Assembly: GCF_025772985.1 (NCBI RefSeq)
Contig: NZ_JAKMTB010000004.1
Coordinates: forward strand, 1-64,000
Direction of reading: 5' to 3'
DNA from: Campylobacter sp. CNRCH_2014_0184h
GTDB lineage: Bacteria > Campylobacterota > Campylobacteria > Campylobacterales > Campylobacteraceae
Length of the DNA: 64,000 bases
Of the stretch, positions 18,834 to 27,072 are shown piece by piece. Within the stretch, counting starts at the first letter, position 1. Each line of letters starts with the position of its first letter. The notes beneath the pieces were generated by a model that worked only from the letters and a program-made list of their open reading frames with translations, ran no database searches and was not told where the DNA came from. The translations under genes and the position numbers were made by a program.

Positions 18834-20009
18834 ATGAAAAAAATCATCGCAGGTGTTGTAGTAGTTGTTTTATTAGTTATAGGGTTTTTTGCCTCAGCTT
18901 CTTACATTAACACTATCAATGGAAAAATATTTGCTCAAATGAGTCAAGATACACCATATTACAGCGTTGAAGATGCTAACTATACCAAAGGACTTTTAAA
19001 TTCCAAAGGAAGTTTTATAGCTACACTAAATGACTTACCTTATAGTTTTAAAGTGAATGTAGATTTTTCTAATAATTTTTTTGCAAGTAATAATGCCATC
19101 GTTTCTATTTTAAATGAAAATGAAGACTTAAAAGGCATTTTCCCAAATGAAGAAATCTTTAAAATCTTAGTTAGTGCAAAAGGTGGAGACATTAACATCA
19201 ATGCAAAAATAAACGATATCAATTTCACCCGCAATGATACAAATTTAGTTTTAAATAATACATCTTTTAAGATTAGAGGTTCTGAGGAATTTGTAAAAAA
19301 TATGGAGCTTAATCTAGGTTATGTTTTATTAGAACAACTATCTCATGAAGAAAAATTAGAAGCAAAAAATATCAAAATTTCTGAATTTCCTATACAAAAA
19401 TTAAGTTTTAATGATATTTTTAGCCCTAGTAGAAATAGTGAGCAAAATATAAGCATTGATAGTGTTAATTTTATAAGTTCTATTGCTTTTGACTTTGATA
19501 AATTAAAAATTTTTGCAAAAACAGCTCAAAATGCTCAAAACGATTATGATAGTGTTTTAAAACTAGATTTAGCTAAATTTAACCTTGCAAATGAAAACTT
19601 TATGCTAAATAACATTAACTTAGATATGAATTTTAATAATCTTTCTAAAAAAGCTTATGATAGCTTAGTGCAAAACTCAAATACTGATATTTTTTCTATG
19701 ATGCTTTTAGCAAGTCAGTTTTTAAAAGCAAACCCACAAATCATCTTAAATAACCTAAGCTTTGAAAAAGAAGGTAAAAAATTTGACGCAAATGGGCAAA
19801 CTATTTTCACTGAAAATAATATAAAATCACAATTTCACGCAAACACTGAAATTCTTCCAAGTCAAATTTGGCCTGATTTTGCAAATTTTGATACTTATTT
19901 TGTAGATAATAATGGCTCTTATGTGCTTGATTTTATTTATGATGATTCTAACAAAAGTGATGTTACAACTATCATTAATGGTGAAAGACTTACCATAAAT
20001 CCACAATGA
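18834..20009 (+). CDS. DUF945/YdgA-like membrane-anchored protein
   Basis: 391 residues. One N-terminal membrane anchor (residues 2-24, Val-rich) and a long beta-rich periplasmic part. The pattern after the anchor (TINGKIFAQMSQDTPYYSVE, then a strand-rich Asn-heavy body) resembles the YdgA/DUF945 family of E. coli. That match is by eye and weak. The function is unknown in the family. RBS TAAGGAAAATG precedes the ATG. It ends in ATGA shared with rarA, so the two are coupled, though no functional link is known. Confidence 0.6.
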   Translation: MKKIIAGVVVVVLLVIGFFASASYINTINGKIFAQMSQDTPYYSVEDANYTKGLLNSKGSFIATLNDLPYSFKVNVDFSNNFFASNNAIVSILNENEDLKGIFPNEEIFKILVSAKGGDININAKINDINFTRNDTNLVLNNTSFKIRGSEEFVKNMELNLGYVLLEQLSHEEKLEAKNIKISEFPIQKLSFNDIFSPSRNSEQNISIDSVNFISSIAFDFDKLKIFAKTAQNAQNDYDSVLKLDLAKFNLANENFMLNNINLDMNFNNLSKKAYDSLVQNSNTDIFSMMLLASQFLKANPQIILNNLSFEKEGKKFDANGQTIFTENNIKSQFHANTEILPSQIWPDFANFDTYFVDNNGSYVLDFIYDDSNKSDVTTIINGERLTINPQ

Positions 20010-21196
20010 CAAATTTAAGCTTAACTTTTCGTCCTAAAACTTTAGATGAGGTTTTAGGACAAGAAAATTTAGTAGAAATTTTTAAAAAATTCATACAAGT
20101 TTCAAAACTCCCCCATAGTGTATTTTTTGGTCCAGCAGGTTGTGGAAAAACCTCTTTTGCAAGAGCTATAGCGTATGAGTATAAACTAGACTTTTATGAG
20201 TTTGATGGAGGAAATTTTAAACTTGAAGAGCTTAGAAAAATACTAAGTAATTATGAAAATTCTTTATACAAACCTTTGATATTTATCGATGAGGTGCATA
20301 GGCTTTCAAAAACCCAGCAAGAAATGCTTTTAATCCCTTTGGAAAATCAAAAATGCCTTTTCATAGGTGCAAGCACTGAAAACCCTTATTTTACTTTAAC
20401 TTCAGGCATAAGAAGCAGAAGTATGCTTTTTGAATTTAAAGGTTTAGAGTATAAAGACTTAGAAAAACTTGCCACAAAGGTGCAAGAAAAACTCCAATGT
20501 AAAATCGATGATGATGCCAAAGACTTTTTAATCACTTCTAGTGCAAATGATGCAAGAAGCTTTTTAAATTTATGTGAGTTTGCTTTAGCTTTAGATAGTA
20601 CTCATATCACGCTTGAAACTTTAAAAAAATTAAGAGCAAATGTTTTAAGCGATGGCACTTCAAGTAAAGACACACACTATAAACTAGCTAGTTCTATGAT
20701 AAAAAGCTTAAGAGGAAGTGATATAGATGCGAGTTTGTATTATCTTGCGAGGCTGATCGATGGGGGTGAAAGTGCGGATTTCATCGCTAGAAGATTAGTG
20801 ATATTTGCAAGCGAAGATATCTCAAATGCAAACCCACAAGCACTTAATCTAGCCACAAGCACACTCATAGCAGTAAAAAACATAGGCTATCCTGAAGCTA
20901 GGATCATCTTAGCTCAATGTGTGGTATTTTTAGCAAGTTCGCCCAAGTCAAACTCAAGCTATCTTGCTATAAATGAAGCGCTAAATTATGTGCAAAACAA
21001 CCCAGCTTTAAAAATACTCCCTTATCTTGATAATAACAACCCACAAAGAAAAAACTACCTTTACCCGCATGATTTTGGTGGCTGGGTTAAGCAAAGATAT
21101 CTAGAAAAAGATTTGAAATTTTATCATAGCAAAGGCATAGGTTTTGAAGCGCAGCTAGACTTATGGCTAAACGATATGAAAAAAGTTAAAAAGTGA
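20006..21196 (+). CDS. rarA: replication-associated recombination protein RarA (MgsA)
   Basis: 396 residues of the RarA/MgsA AAA+ clamp-loader-like family. It opens LTFRPKTLDEVLGQENLV, as RarA proteins do, followed by Walker A FGPAGCGKTSFARAIA near 42 and Walker B LIFIDEVHRLSKTQQEMLL near 90. The sensor region GASTENPYF is near 118, and the C-terminal tetramerisation part ends FGGWVKQRYLEKDLKFY. RarA acts at stalled replication forks. It overlaps the preceding gene by 4 bp and precedes tRNA-Val. Confidence 0.92.
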   Translation: MTNLSLTFRPKTLDEVLGQENLVEIFKKFIQVSKLPHSVFFGPAGCGKTSFARAIAYEYKLDFYEFDGGNFKLEELRKILSNYENSLYKPLIFIDEVHRLSKTQQEMLLIPLENQKCLFIGASTENPYFTLTSGIRSRSMLFEFKGLEYKDLEKLATKVQEKLQCKIDDDAKDFLITSSANDARSFLNLCEFALALDSTHITLETLKKLRANVLSDGTSSKDTHYKLASSMIKSLRGSDIDASLYYLARLIDGGESADFIARRLVIFASEDISNANPQALNLATSTLIAVKNIGYPEARIILAQCVVFLASSPKSNSSYLAINEALNYVQNNPALKILPYLDNNNPQRKNYLYPHDFGGWVKQRYLEKDLKFYHSKGIGFEAQLDLWLNDMKKVKK

Positions 21197-21224
21197 TTTT
21201 AAGCACAATGTAAAAATATTTTTA

Positions 21225-21230
21225 TATAAT
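21225..21230 (+). promoter_or_regulatory. tRNA-Val promoter -10 box
   Basis: TATAAT, 11 bp before the first base of the tRNA, which places transcription start a few bases upstream of the mature 5' end. Confidence 0.6.
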
Positions 21231-21241
21231 TTTCATTTTTT

Positions 21242-21317
21242 GGTTCCGTAGCTCAGTTGGTAGAGCACCACCTTGACATGGTGGTGGTCGTTGGTTCAAG
21301 TCCAATCGGAGCCACCA
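21242..21317 (+). tRNA. tRNA-Val (GAC anticodon)
   Basis: 76 nt folding as a cloverleaf. The acceptor stem GGTTCCG / CGGAGCC has one T-G pair. The D arm is GCTC...GAGC, the anticodon stem CCACC / GGTGG with loop TTGACAT (anticodon GAC at 21275-21277), and the T arm contains GGTTCAAGTCC. The discriminator base is A and CCA is encoded. It reads GTC and GTT codons. A T-run follows directly and can end transcription. It lies next to integrase remains, so its 3' end is a probable former attachment site. Confidence 0.96.
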
Positions 21318-21473
21318 TTTTTTACTTCTTTCGATTTCTTTAATTTCCAAAAAATGCTTTCAAAATGCCATATATAAACAAGCTAAATGATCTTTGATTT
21401 CAATTAATTTCTTTTGTGTTATAATTATTTTCAATTAATTAAGCTCATTGTTAGGGTTCTTTAAAGGAAAATA

Positions 21474-21616
21474 ATGGCAAACATAGCAAAAAAAGCTTAC
21501 AAGATAAAGATATTAGAAATTTAAAACCTAGTGATAAACAATACAAAAAAGCTGTAGGTAATATAAAACACAATTTTATTGTAAATTTTTACAATATTAA
21601 TCATAAAATTATATAA
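21474..21616 (+). pseudogene. integrase N-terminal remnant (frameshifted)
   Basis: An ATG with a good ribosome binding site (AAAGGAAAATA) opens M-A-N-I-A-K-K, then stops after 16 codons. In another frame the text continues LQDKDIRNLKPSDKQYKKA, which resembles the start of P4-type tyrosine integrases (L-T-D-x-x-I-R-N-L-K-P-x-D-K-x-Y-K). Adding one A to the 7-A run at 21488-21494 joins both parts. Likeness ends after about 30 residues and the catalytic domain is absent. Its position 156 bp after a tRNA is where such integrases sit. The region 21318-21473 shows no gene. Confidence 0.6.
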
Positions 21617-21625
21617 GGAATAATT

Positions 21626-23602
21626 ATGGCTACTAATGAATTAAAATCACTAAAAAATGTATTTGATGGAAAATATTTAAGAATACCAGATTATCAAAGA
21701 GGTTATGCTTGGGAGTATAATCAATTAAAAGATTTTTGGGAAGATTTGGAAAATTTAGAAAATGATAAAACCCATTATATGGGAGTTTTAACACTAGAAA
21801 AAGTTACGCAAGAAAAAAAAGAAGAAAAGATTGAATATTGGAAAATAGATTATGGAGCATATAAGTCAGATAATGTATTTTATATTGTAGATGGACAGCA
21901 AAGAATAACAACAAGCATTATTTTAATTTCAGTAATTTTAAATAATATAAAAGAAACACAACAAATAAAAGATAAAACTCTATGGTTTAGTGATGAAGAA
22001 TATAATGATTTGTATAAAAAATATATTGCAAAATCAAATCAAAATGGTGAATATTTATATTATTTTGGATATACAGCAGATAACCCGAGTTATGAATTTT
22101 TAAAAACAAAAATTTTTGAAAATCAAAGCATATCAAATACTAATAATGAAACATTATACACAGCTAATCTAGAAAATGCAAAAAAATTTTTTAAAGAAAA
22201 AATCAATAATTTTACATTAAAACAAAAAGAAAATCTCTTTAAAAAAATAACTGAACAGCTTTTATTTAATGTATATGAAATATCCAATGATTTAGATGTA
22301 TTCATTGCTTTTGAAACCATGAACAATAGAGGTAAAAAATTATCTAATTTAGAATTATTAAAAAATAGACTAATTTATTTATCTACAAAATTTGAAGATG
22401 AAGATAAATTTTCTTTAAGAAGAAAAATTAATGAATGTTGGAAAAAAATATATGAATACCTAGGAAAAAATAAATTACAACCTTTAAATGATGATGTTTT
22501 TCTTAAAAATCACTGGATTATGTATTTTAAATACAGTAGAGAAAAAGGAAATGATTATATTGTATCGTTATTAGAAGAAATATTTGTTTGTAAAAGGATA
22601 CTAGGAAAAAATATAGATAATCCTTTAACTATTAAAGAAATAAATGATTACATTTTAAGTCTTAGCACAAGTATTGAACATTGGTATTATCTTTTTAATC
22701 CTGAACAATCTAATTACACCGAAGAAGTAAAAACATTACTTGATAAATTAAATAGACTAGGTTATAGATCTTTTGCACCACTTTTAATGGCTGTATTTAG
22801 TAAAAATAATACATTTAATAATGATGAAATTTGTGATTTACTTAAAATGATAGAAAAATTTATTTTTTTAATTTTTGAAATTTCAAAAAGACGATCAAAT
22901 ACCGGTGATAGTACTTTTTATAACTATGCAAACCAATATTATCACAATGATAAATCAAATATTTCTATTAAAGATATCATAGGAGTATATGATTTAAAAA
23001 ATGATGAATATTCTGGAATTAATTGGTGGCTTGTTTCATATGTTGATATTGAACAATTTTATATTTATTTAAAAGACAAATTTAAAAATAAAGATGGTTA
23101 TTATAGTTGGACTGGTTTATCATATTTCTTATTTGAATATGAATTATCACTTCAACATAAAAGTAAAAATAATACAATTAAAATCAATTGGAAAGAATAT
23201 ATAAATTCAAAAAAAGATTATCATAGTATTGAGCATATTTTACCTCAAACACCTACAGATAATTATTGGGTAGATAAACTAAAACAAGTTAATTCAGATG
23301 ATTATAAATATATAATTAATTCTTTAGGAAATTTAATTCCATTATCAAAAGCTAAAAATTCCAAATTAAATAACAAAAATTTCTATATCAAAAAAAATGG
23401 AGAAGATGGAGAATTTATCGGTTATAAAAACGGTTCTTATTCTGAGCAAGAAATAAATGAAAAAGAAGAATGGGGAATTGAAGAAATAAATGAAAGAACA
23501 AATAAATTAATTGAATTTTTAATAAATCATTGGGAAATAGATAAATATTGTTTAATAAATAATATAAACGATAAATTAAATTTTATAAAAACCATCAAAT
23601 AA
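21626..23602 (+). CDS. DUF262 / DUF1524 restriction-like protein
   Basis: 658 residues. The N-terminal DUF262 (ParB-like) domain has IPDYQRGYAW near residue 20 and the diagnostic YIVDGQQRITTS near 88. The C-terminal DUF1524 HNH-type nuclease has SIEHILPQTP near 535 and NSLGNLIPLSKAKNSKLNN near 565. This is the architecture of GmrSD-like type IV restriction enzymes and related phage-defence proteins in one chain. It sits alone after tRNA-Val and an integrase remnant, is strongly AT-rich, and ends in its own terminator, all suggesting acquisition by transfer. Target DNA (modified or phage) is inferred. Confidence 0.88.
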   Translation: MATNELKSLKNVFDGKYLRIPDYQRGYAWEYNQLKDFWEDLENLENDKTHYMGVLTLEKVTQEKKEEKIEYWKIDYGAYKSDNVFYIVDGQQRITTSIILISVILNNIKETQQIKDKTLWFSDEEYNDLYKKYIAKSNQNGEYLYYFGYTADNPSYEFLKTKIFENQSISNTNNETLYTANLENAKKFFKEKINNFTLKQKENLFKKITEQLLFNVYEISNDLDVFIAFETMNNRGKKLSNLELLKNRLIYLSTKFEDEDKFSLRRKINECWKKIYEYLGKNKLQPLNDDVFLKNHWIMYFKYSREKGNDYIVSLLEEIFVCKRILGKNIDNPLTIKEINDYILSLSTSIEHWYYLFNPEQSNYTEEVKTLLDKLNRLGYRSFAPLLMAVFSKNNTFNNDEICDLLKMIEKFIFLIFEISKRRSNTGDSTFYNYANQYYHNDKSNISIKDIIGVYDLKNDEYSGINWWLVSYVDIEQFYIYLKDKFKNKDGYYSWTGLSYFLFEYELSLQHKSKNNTIKINWKEYINSKKDYHSIEHILPQTPTDNYWVDKLKQVNSDDYKYIINSLGNLIPLSKAKNSKLNNKNFYIKKNGEDGEFIGYKNGSYSEQEINEKEEWGIEEINERTNKLIEFLINHWEIDKYCLINNINDKLNFIKTIK

Positions 23603-23607
23603 CACTC

Positions 23608-23632
23608 ATATCAAGGAATATTTCCTTGATAT
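23608..23632 (+). terminator. terminator of the DUF262 gene
   Basis: An 11-bp perfect stem ATATCAAGGAA / TTCCTTGATAT with a 3-nt loop, followed by ATTTTTAC. It lies between this gene and the convergent DUF305 gene. Confidence 0.85.
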
Positions 23633-23636
23633 ATTT

Positions 23637-24257
23637 TTACATATATTTTAATAAATTTGTAAATTCTTGAATTTCTTTTTCTTGATCTAAGATGATTTTT
23701 TTCGCTATATCAATGATAGTTTTGTCTTTAGAGTAAAATAAAATTTGTTTTGAAGCATCTACCGCGCCTTGATGATGTGCTATCATCGCTTCTAGAAAGT
23801 CTTTATTAATGTTTTTGCTTTCTTTAACCGAACTCATTAAAATCATCATTTTTTGCATTAGCTCTTTTTCTTCTTGAACGAATTTTTTATAAGTTTCTTC
23901 ATCAATTTGAGTTTTTGTATAAAGATTTTTATCTAGAATTTCTTGAAATTCTTGGATTTCTTTTTCTTGAGCTTTGATGATATTTTGAGCGATTTTTTTC
24001 ATCTCTTCACTTTTTGTATGTTCTAACAAAATCTTAGATGAATCAATAGCACCTTGATGATGTGGGATCATATTAGCTAAAAAATCTCTTTCTATGTCAT
24101 TGCTTTGTACTAAAGGATTTTTCATCATAGGTTCATGCATACTCATCATGATTTGTGATGAAATACTTCCAGAAGCTCCATGATGAGCATGATGAGAATT
24201 TGCAGCAAATAAAGCACTTGCTAAAACTAAACTTGAAACTATAGTTTTTATTTTCAT
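23637..24257 (-). CDS. DUF305 family periplasmic protein
   Basis: 206 residues with a Sec signal (SSLVLASALFAANS). Two DUF305 repeats follow: FLANMIPHHQGAIDSSK near residue 63 and FLEAMIAHHQGAVDASK near 149. Each is followed by a helix ending I-x-x-Q-E-K-E-I-Q-E-F. The paired histidines and an extra His-rich N-terminus (SHHAHHG), plus MMSMHEPMM, suggest metal binding, perhaps copper. DUF305 is a ferritin-like four-helix fold of uncertain role. It is a single gene bounded by a terminator. Confidence 0.88.
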   Translation of the reverse strand: MKIKTIVSSLVLASALFAANSHHAHHGASGSISSQIMMSMHEPMMKNPLVQSNDIERDFLANMIPHHQGAIDSSKILLEHTKSEEMKKIAQNIIKAQEKEIQEFQEILDKNLYTKTQIDEETYKKFVQEEKELMQKMMILMSSVKESKNINKDFLEAMIAHHQGAVDASKQILFYSKDKTIIDIAKKIILDQEKEIQEFTNLLKYM

Positions 24258-24344
24258 TTTTTTCCTTAAATTTTTAATTTAAAATCAAAAATATATAAAA
24301 ATATCACAAACTAAAATTAACAAAAAAATTCAATTTTTTTTTGT

Positions 24345-24350
24345 TATAAT
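24345..24350 (+). promoter_or_regulatory. -10 box upstream of the 210-residue unknown gene
   Basis: TTGTTATAATTT: a perfect TATAAT 27 bp before the ATG at 24378. Confidence 0.45.
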
Positions 24351-24377
24351 TTATTTAAAAATACACAAGGATGGAAA

Positions 24378-25010
24378 ATGCTTAGAGAACTACTTGAGAT
24401 AAAAAAAGAAATGGAACCTATAATTCATGATTGTTCAGTAAAAATTCAAGTAGCCGCAAGAGAAGTAATCGTAAGAAAAAGAGAATATGAAATTTATGGG
24501 CCTATGATAGATAGAGTATATCTTGATAATGCCATTTATATTAAAATTTTTGGTAGTGGGCGTGATACAAAAAGCACAAAAGTAGATATTAAAAACGGCC
24601 TATATATGGTGTATGTAGCTCCTGATAAACCAACTAATCAAGAAATCATGAATAAACTAAAAATCGCATTTGAAAGTATAGATAATAAATTCATTTCAAG
24701 AATTTTAGAACTCAATAGAAGAATGAAAGAAGTTATCAATAAAACCCAAGCAACCCTAGCAAAAGCATCAAATATGAATGTTTTAATAGAAACTAACCTA
24801 GGCGAAGCAAGTGCTGCACATAAGTTTGTAATCACTATCAAATATTTAAAAGATAATCAAAAATTAGAATTAAAAAATTCAAAATCTGCAGGTAGCTTTA
24901 GAGATACCAAAAATCACATCAACCTAGTAGTAGAAAAAAGTACTGATTCAGCAGTATGTGAAAAACTTTTACATGATGTTGAAATTTATTTTATAGGAAA
25001 TGGAAAATAA
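24378..25010 (+). CDS. hypothetical protein, cytosolic, 210 residues
   Basis: Not recognised. No signal peptide or membrane segment. It starts with a helix (RELLEIKKEMEPIIHDCS), then strand-like segments around YIKIFGSGRD and NGLYMVYVAP. A lysine-rich helical middle (ISRILELNRRMKEVINKTQ) and another strand-rich end (HKFVITIKYLKDNQKLEL, HINLVVEKS) follow. RBS AAGGATGGAAAATG is good. It converges on ruvC with a 2-bp gap and no clear hairpin between. Its position beside the origin may be chance. Confidence 0.7.
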   Translation: MLRELLEIKKEMEPIIHDCSVKIQVAAREVIVRKREYEIYGPMIDRVYLDNAIYIKIFGSGRDTKSTKVDIKNGLYMVYVAPDKPTNQEIMNKLKIAFESIDNKFISRILELNRRMKEVINKTQATLAKASNMNVLIETNLGEASAAHKFVITIKYLKDNQKLELKNSKSAGSFRDTKNHINLVVEKSTDSAVCEKLLHDVEIYFIGNGK

Positions 25011-25012
25011 AA

Positions 25013-25489
25013 TTACTTTTTCACTCTCAAATTTGCTAAATGCGTCAAAGCCACCGCAATAGCATCTGTGATATCAAGTGGCTTGATATCTTTTGAAATT
25101 CCAAGCAATCTTTTCACCATAAAAGCTACTTGTTCTTTAGTAGCTTTTGCTTTACCTGTTACGGTTTTTTTTACTTGCAAAGGTGTGTATTCTGCAAATT
25201 CTCCATGGGTTTGTAAGATTTTTAAACTCAAAGCTCCACGAAATTGTGCTAGTTTTAAAACCGTTTTTGGATTATAAGCAAAAAATATATCTTCTATAGC
25301 TACCTCATCAAATTGATGATTTTTAAAGATTAAATCAAGTCCTTCACATAATTCTGTGATTTGATACTGCAAATCATTAGGTTTGATTTTGATAAGACCT
25401 GCTTCTATGAGTTGATTTTTATTATTAATCCTTTCTACAATAGCATATCCACAATACCTAGAACCAGGATCTATCCCTAAAACTTTCAA
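25013..25489 (-). CDS. ruvC: crossover junction endodeoxyribonuclease RuvC
   Basis: RuvC Holliday-junction resolvase. The first acidic residue is in [14 protein letters not shown], the second in [14 protein letters not shown], and the last pair in [16 protein letters not shown] frame open from a GTG at 25510 adds seven residues, but that GTG has no ribosome binding site. A TTG at 25489 has AAGGTG eight bases upstream and gives the same N-terminus as I recall for C. jejuni, so I take it. The protein is then 158 residues. It cuts four-way junctions made by RuvAB, which are not in this window. Confidence 0.9.
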   Translation of the reverse strand: MKVLGIDPGSRYCGYAIVERINNKNQLIEAGLIKIKPNDLQYQITELCEGLDLIFKNHQFDEVAIEDIFFAYNPKTVLKLAQFRGALSLKILQTHGEFAEYTPLQVKKTVTGKAKATKEQVAFMVKRLLGISKDIKPLDITDAIAVALTHLANLRVKK

Positions 25490-25502
25490 ACTTTTCACCT
25501 TT

Positions 25503-25543
25503 TTATTCACATAGATGTGAAATTTAAATTTTTATGTGAATAA
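25503..25543. other. DnaA-box cluster upstream of dnaA (oriC1-like)
   Basis: Three DnaA-box-like 9-mers in 41 bp: TTATTCACA at 25503-25511, TGTGAAATT (reverse of AATTTCACA) at 25516-25524, and TGTGAATAA (exact reverse of the first) at 25535-25543. They form a symmetric array in the ruvC-dnaA gap, followed by a very AT-rich stretch. Epsilonproteobacterial origins use boxes of the T-x-x-T-T-C-A-C-x type on both sides of dnaA. This array may also let DnaA regulate its own gene. Confidence 0.65.
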
Positions 25544-25611
25544 TTTTAACCATTTTTTATAAAAAATAAGCTAGAATTTTAAGTTTTACATCATAATTTA
25601 TAAGAAAAATA

Positions 25612-26940
25612 ATGAATATAAAAGATTTTTTACTTGAGTTTAAAACTGAAATTAGCAATAACGAATACAATACTTACATTTCTCACTTACAATTTAGTGA
25701 AAAATTAAGTAAAAATAATATCTTAATATTTATCGCACCAAATCATTTTTTGGCTAAATTTATACAAACAAAATATGCACAAAAACTAGCTTATTTTTAT
25801 GAAGTAAAAACAGGAATTAATCCTCAAGTTAAAATCATCACAAATGATCAAAAGGTAGAGAAAAAACATTTTTCTACAGATATTTCACAGATTAAATTTC
25901 AAAGTACTATTTTAAACCCTTCTTTTACTTTTGAAAGTTTTGTTGTAGGAGATTCTAATCAATTTGCCTATGCAACCTGCAAAGCCATAACCGATAAAAG
26001 CAAACTTGGAAAGTTATACAACCCTATCTTTATCTATGGCCCTACAGGACTTGGAAAAACTCACTTGCTTCAAGCTGTCGGAAATGTGTGTTTGGATAAT
26101 GGATATAAGGTTATTTATGCTACAAGTGATAATTTTATCAATGATTTTACCATGCATTTAAATAACAAAACCATGAGTAAATTCCATGAAAAATATAAAA
26201 ATTGCGATGTTTTACTCATCGATGATGTGCAGTTTTTAGGTAAAACGGACAAAATTCAAGAAGAATTTTTCTTTACTTTTAATGAAATCAAAGAAAAATT
26301 TGGACAAATCATCATGACAAGTGATAATCCTCCAAATATGCTAAAGGGCATAACAGAACGCTTAAAAAGTCGTTTTGCAAATGGGATCATTGCAGATATC
26401 ACTCCACCTCAACTTGATACAAAAATCGCAATTATCAAGAAAAAATGTGAATTTAATGCTATTTATCTTAAACCCGAAGTCATAAGCTACATCGCTACTT
26501 CAATGGGAGATAATATCCGAGAAATAGAAGGCATGATTACAAATTTAAATGCCCAAGCAAGACTTTTTAACCAAGAAATCACTTTAGAAATCGTTAAAAG
26601 CTTTATGAAAGATCACATTAAAGAAACAAAAGAAAATATCAGTGTTGAAGATATACTTGCTGATGTTTCAAAAAGCTATAATCTTAAACCTAATGATATA
26701 AAATCAAATAAAAAAACACAAAATATCGTTATGGCAAGAAGGGTTGTGATATTTTTAGCAAGAGAGCTAACGACTATGTCTATGCCTCAACTTGCTAGAT
26801 TTTTTAATATGAAAGATCACACCGCCATTTCACATAATATTAAAAAAATTCAAGAACTAATGAGTGAAAATGAAAACTTAAAAGCCATAGTAGAAGAATT
26901 AAGAAATAAAATTTTGACAAAAATAAAAAGCACCCTGTGA
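25612..26940 (+). CDS. dnaA: chromosomal replication initiator protein DnaA
   Basis: 442 residues with all four domains. Domain I is at 1-75. After a short linker come the AAA+ core (Walker A GPTGLGKTHLLQ near 144, Walker B LLIDDVQFLGKTD near 204) and domain IV, with the DNA-binding signature FFNMKDHTAISHNIKKIQE near 400. DnaA melts the origin. Domain II is almost absent, giving a shorter protein than E. coli's 467 residues, as is usual in this group. Confidence 0.98.
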   Translation: MNIKDFLLEFKTEISNNEYNTYISHLQFSEKLSKNNILIFIAPNHFLAKFIQTKYAQKLAYFYEVKTGINPQVKIITNDQKVEKKHFSTDISQIKFQSTILNPSFTFESFVVGDSNQFAYATCKAITDKSKLGKLYNPIFIYGPTGLGKTHLLQAVGNVCLDNGYKVIYATSDNFINDFTMHLNNKTMSKFHEKYKNCDVLLIDDVQFLGKTDKIQEEFFFTFNEIKEKFGQIIMTSDNPPNMLKGITERLKSRFANGIIADITPPQLDTKIAIIKKKCEFNAIYLKPEVISYIATSMGDNIREIEGMITNLNAQARLFNQEITLEIVKSFMKDHIKETKENISVEDILADVSKSYNLKPNDIKSNKKTQNIVMARRVVIFLARELTTMSMPQLARFFNMKDHTAISHNIKKIQELMSENENLKAIVEELRNKILTKIKSTL

Positions 26941-27024
26941 ATAAAAGTGAAAAACAAAAAATTTTATTCTACGAGTAAAATTTCTATAAAAAAAGACTTT
27001 TAAAAAGCATTTCACATTTTCACA
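26936..27024. other. oriC region with DnaA boxes between dnaA and dnaN (oriC2-like)
   Basis: The 132-bp dnaA-dnaN gap and the end of dnaA hold TGTGAATAA (exact box, reverse) at 26936-26944 across the dnaA stop and AGTGAAAAA (weaker, reverse) at 26946-26954. CATTTCACA at 27008-27016 and ATTTTCACA at 27016-27024 follow in forward direction. Between the pairs is about 50 bp of nearly pure A/T, fit for an unwinding element. In C. jejuni and Helicobacter the unwinding site is downstream of dnaA, so this is the likely start of replication. Confidence 0.7.
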
Positions 27025-27072
27025 TTGCCTATTATTATGATAAAATAAATTTAAAAAATAAAGGAAGTAAAA

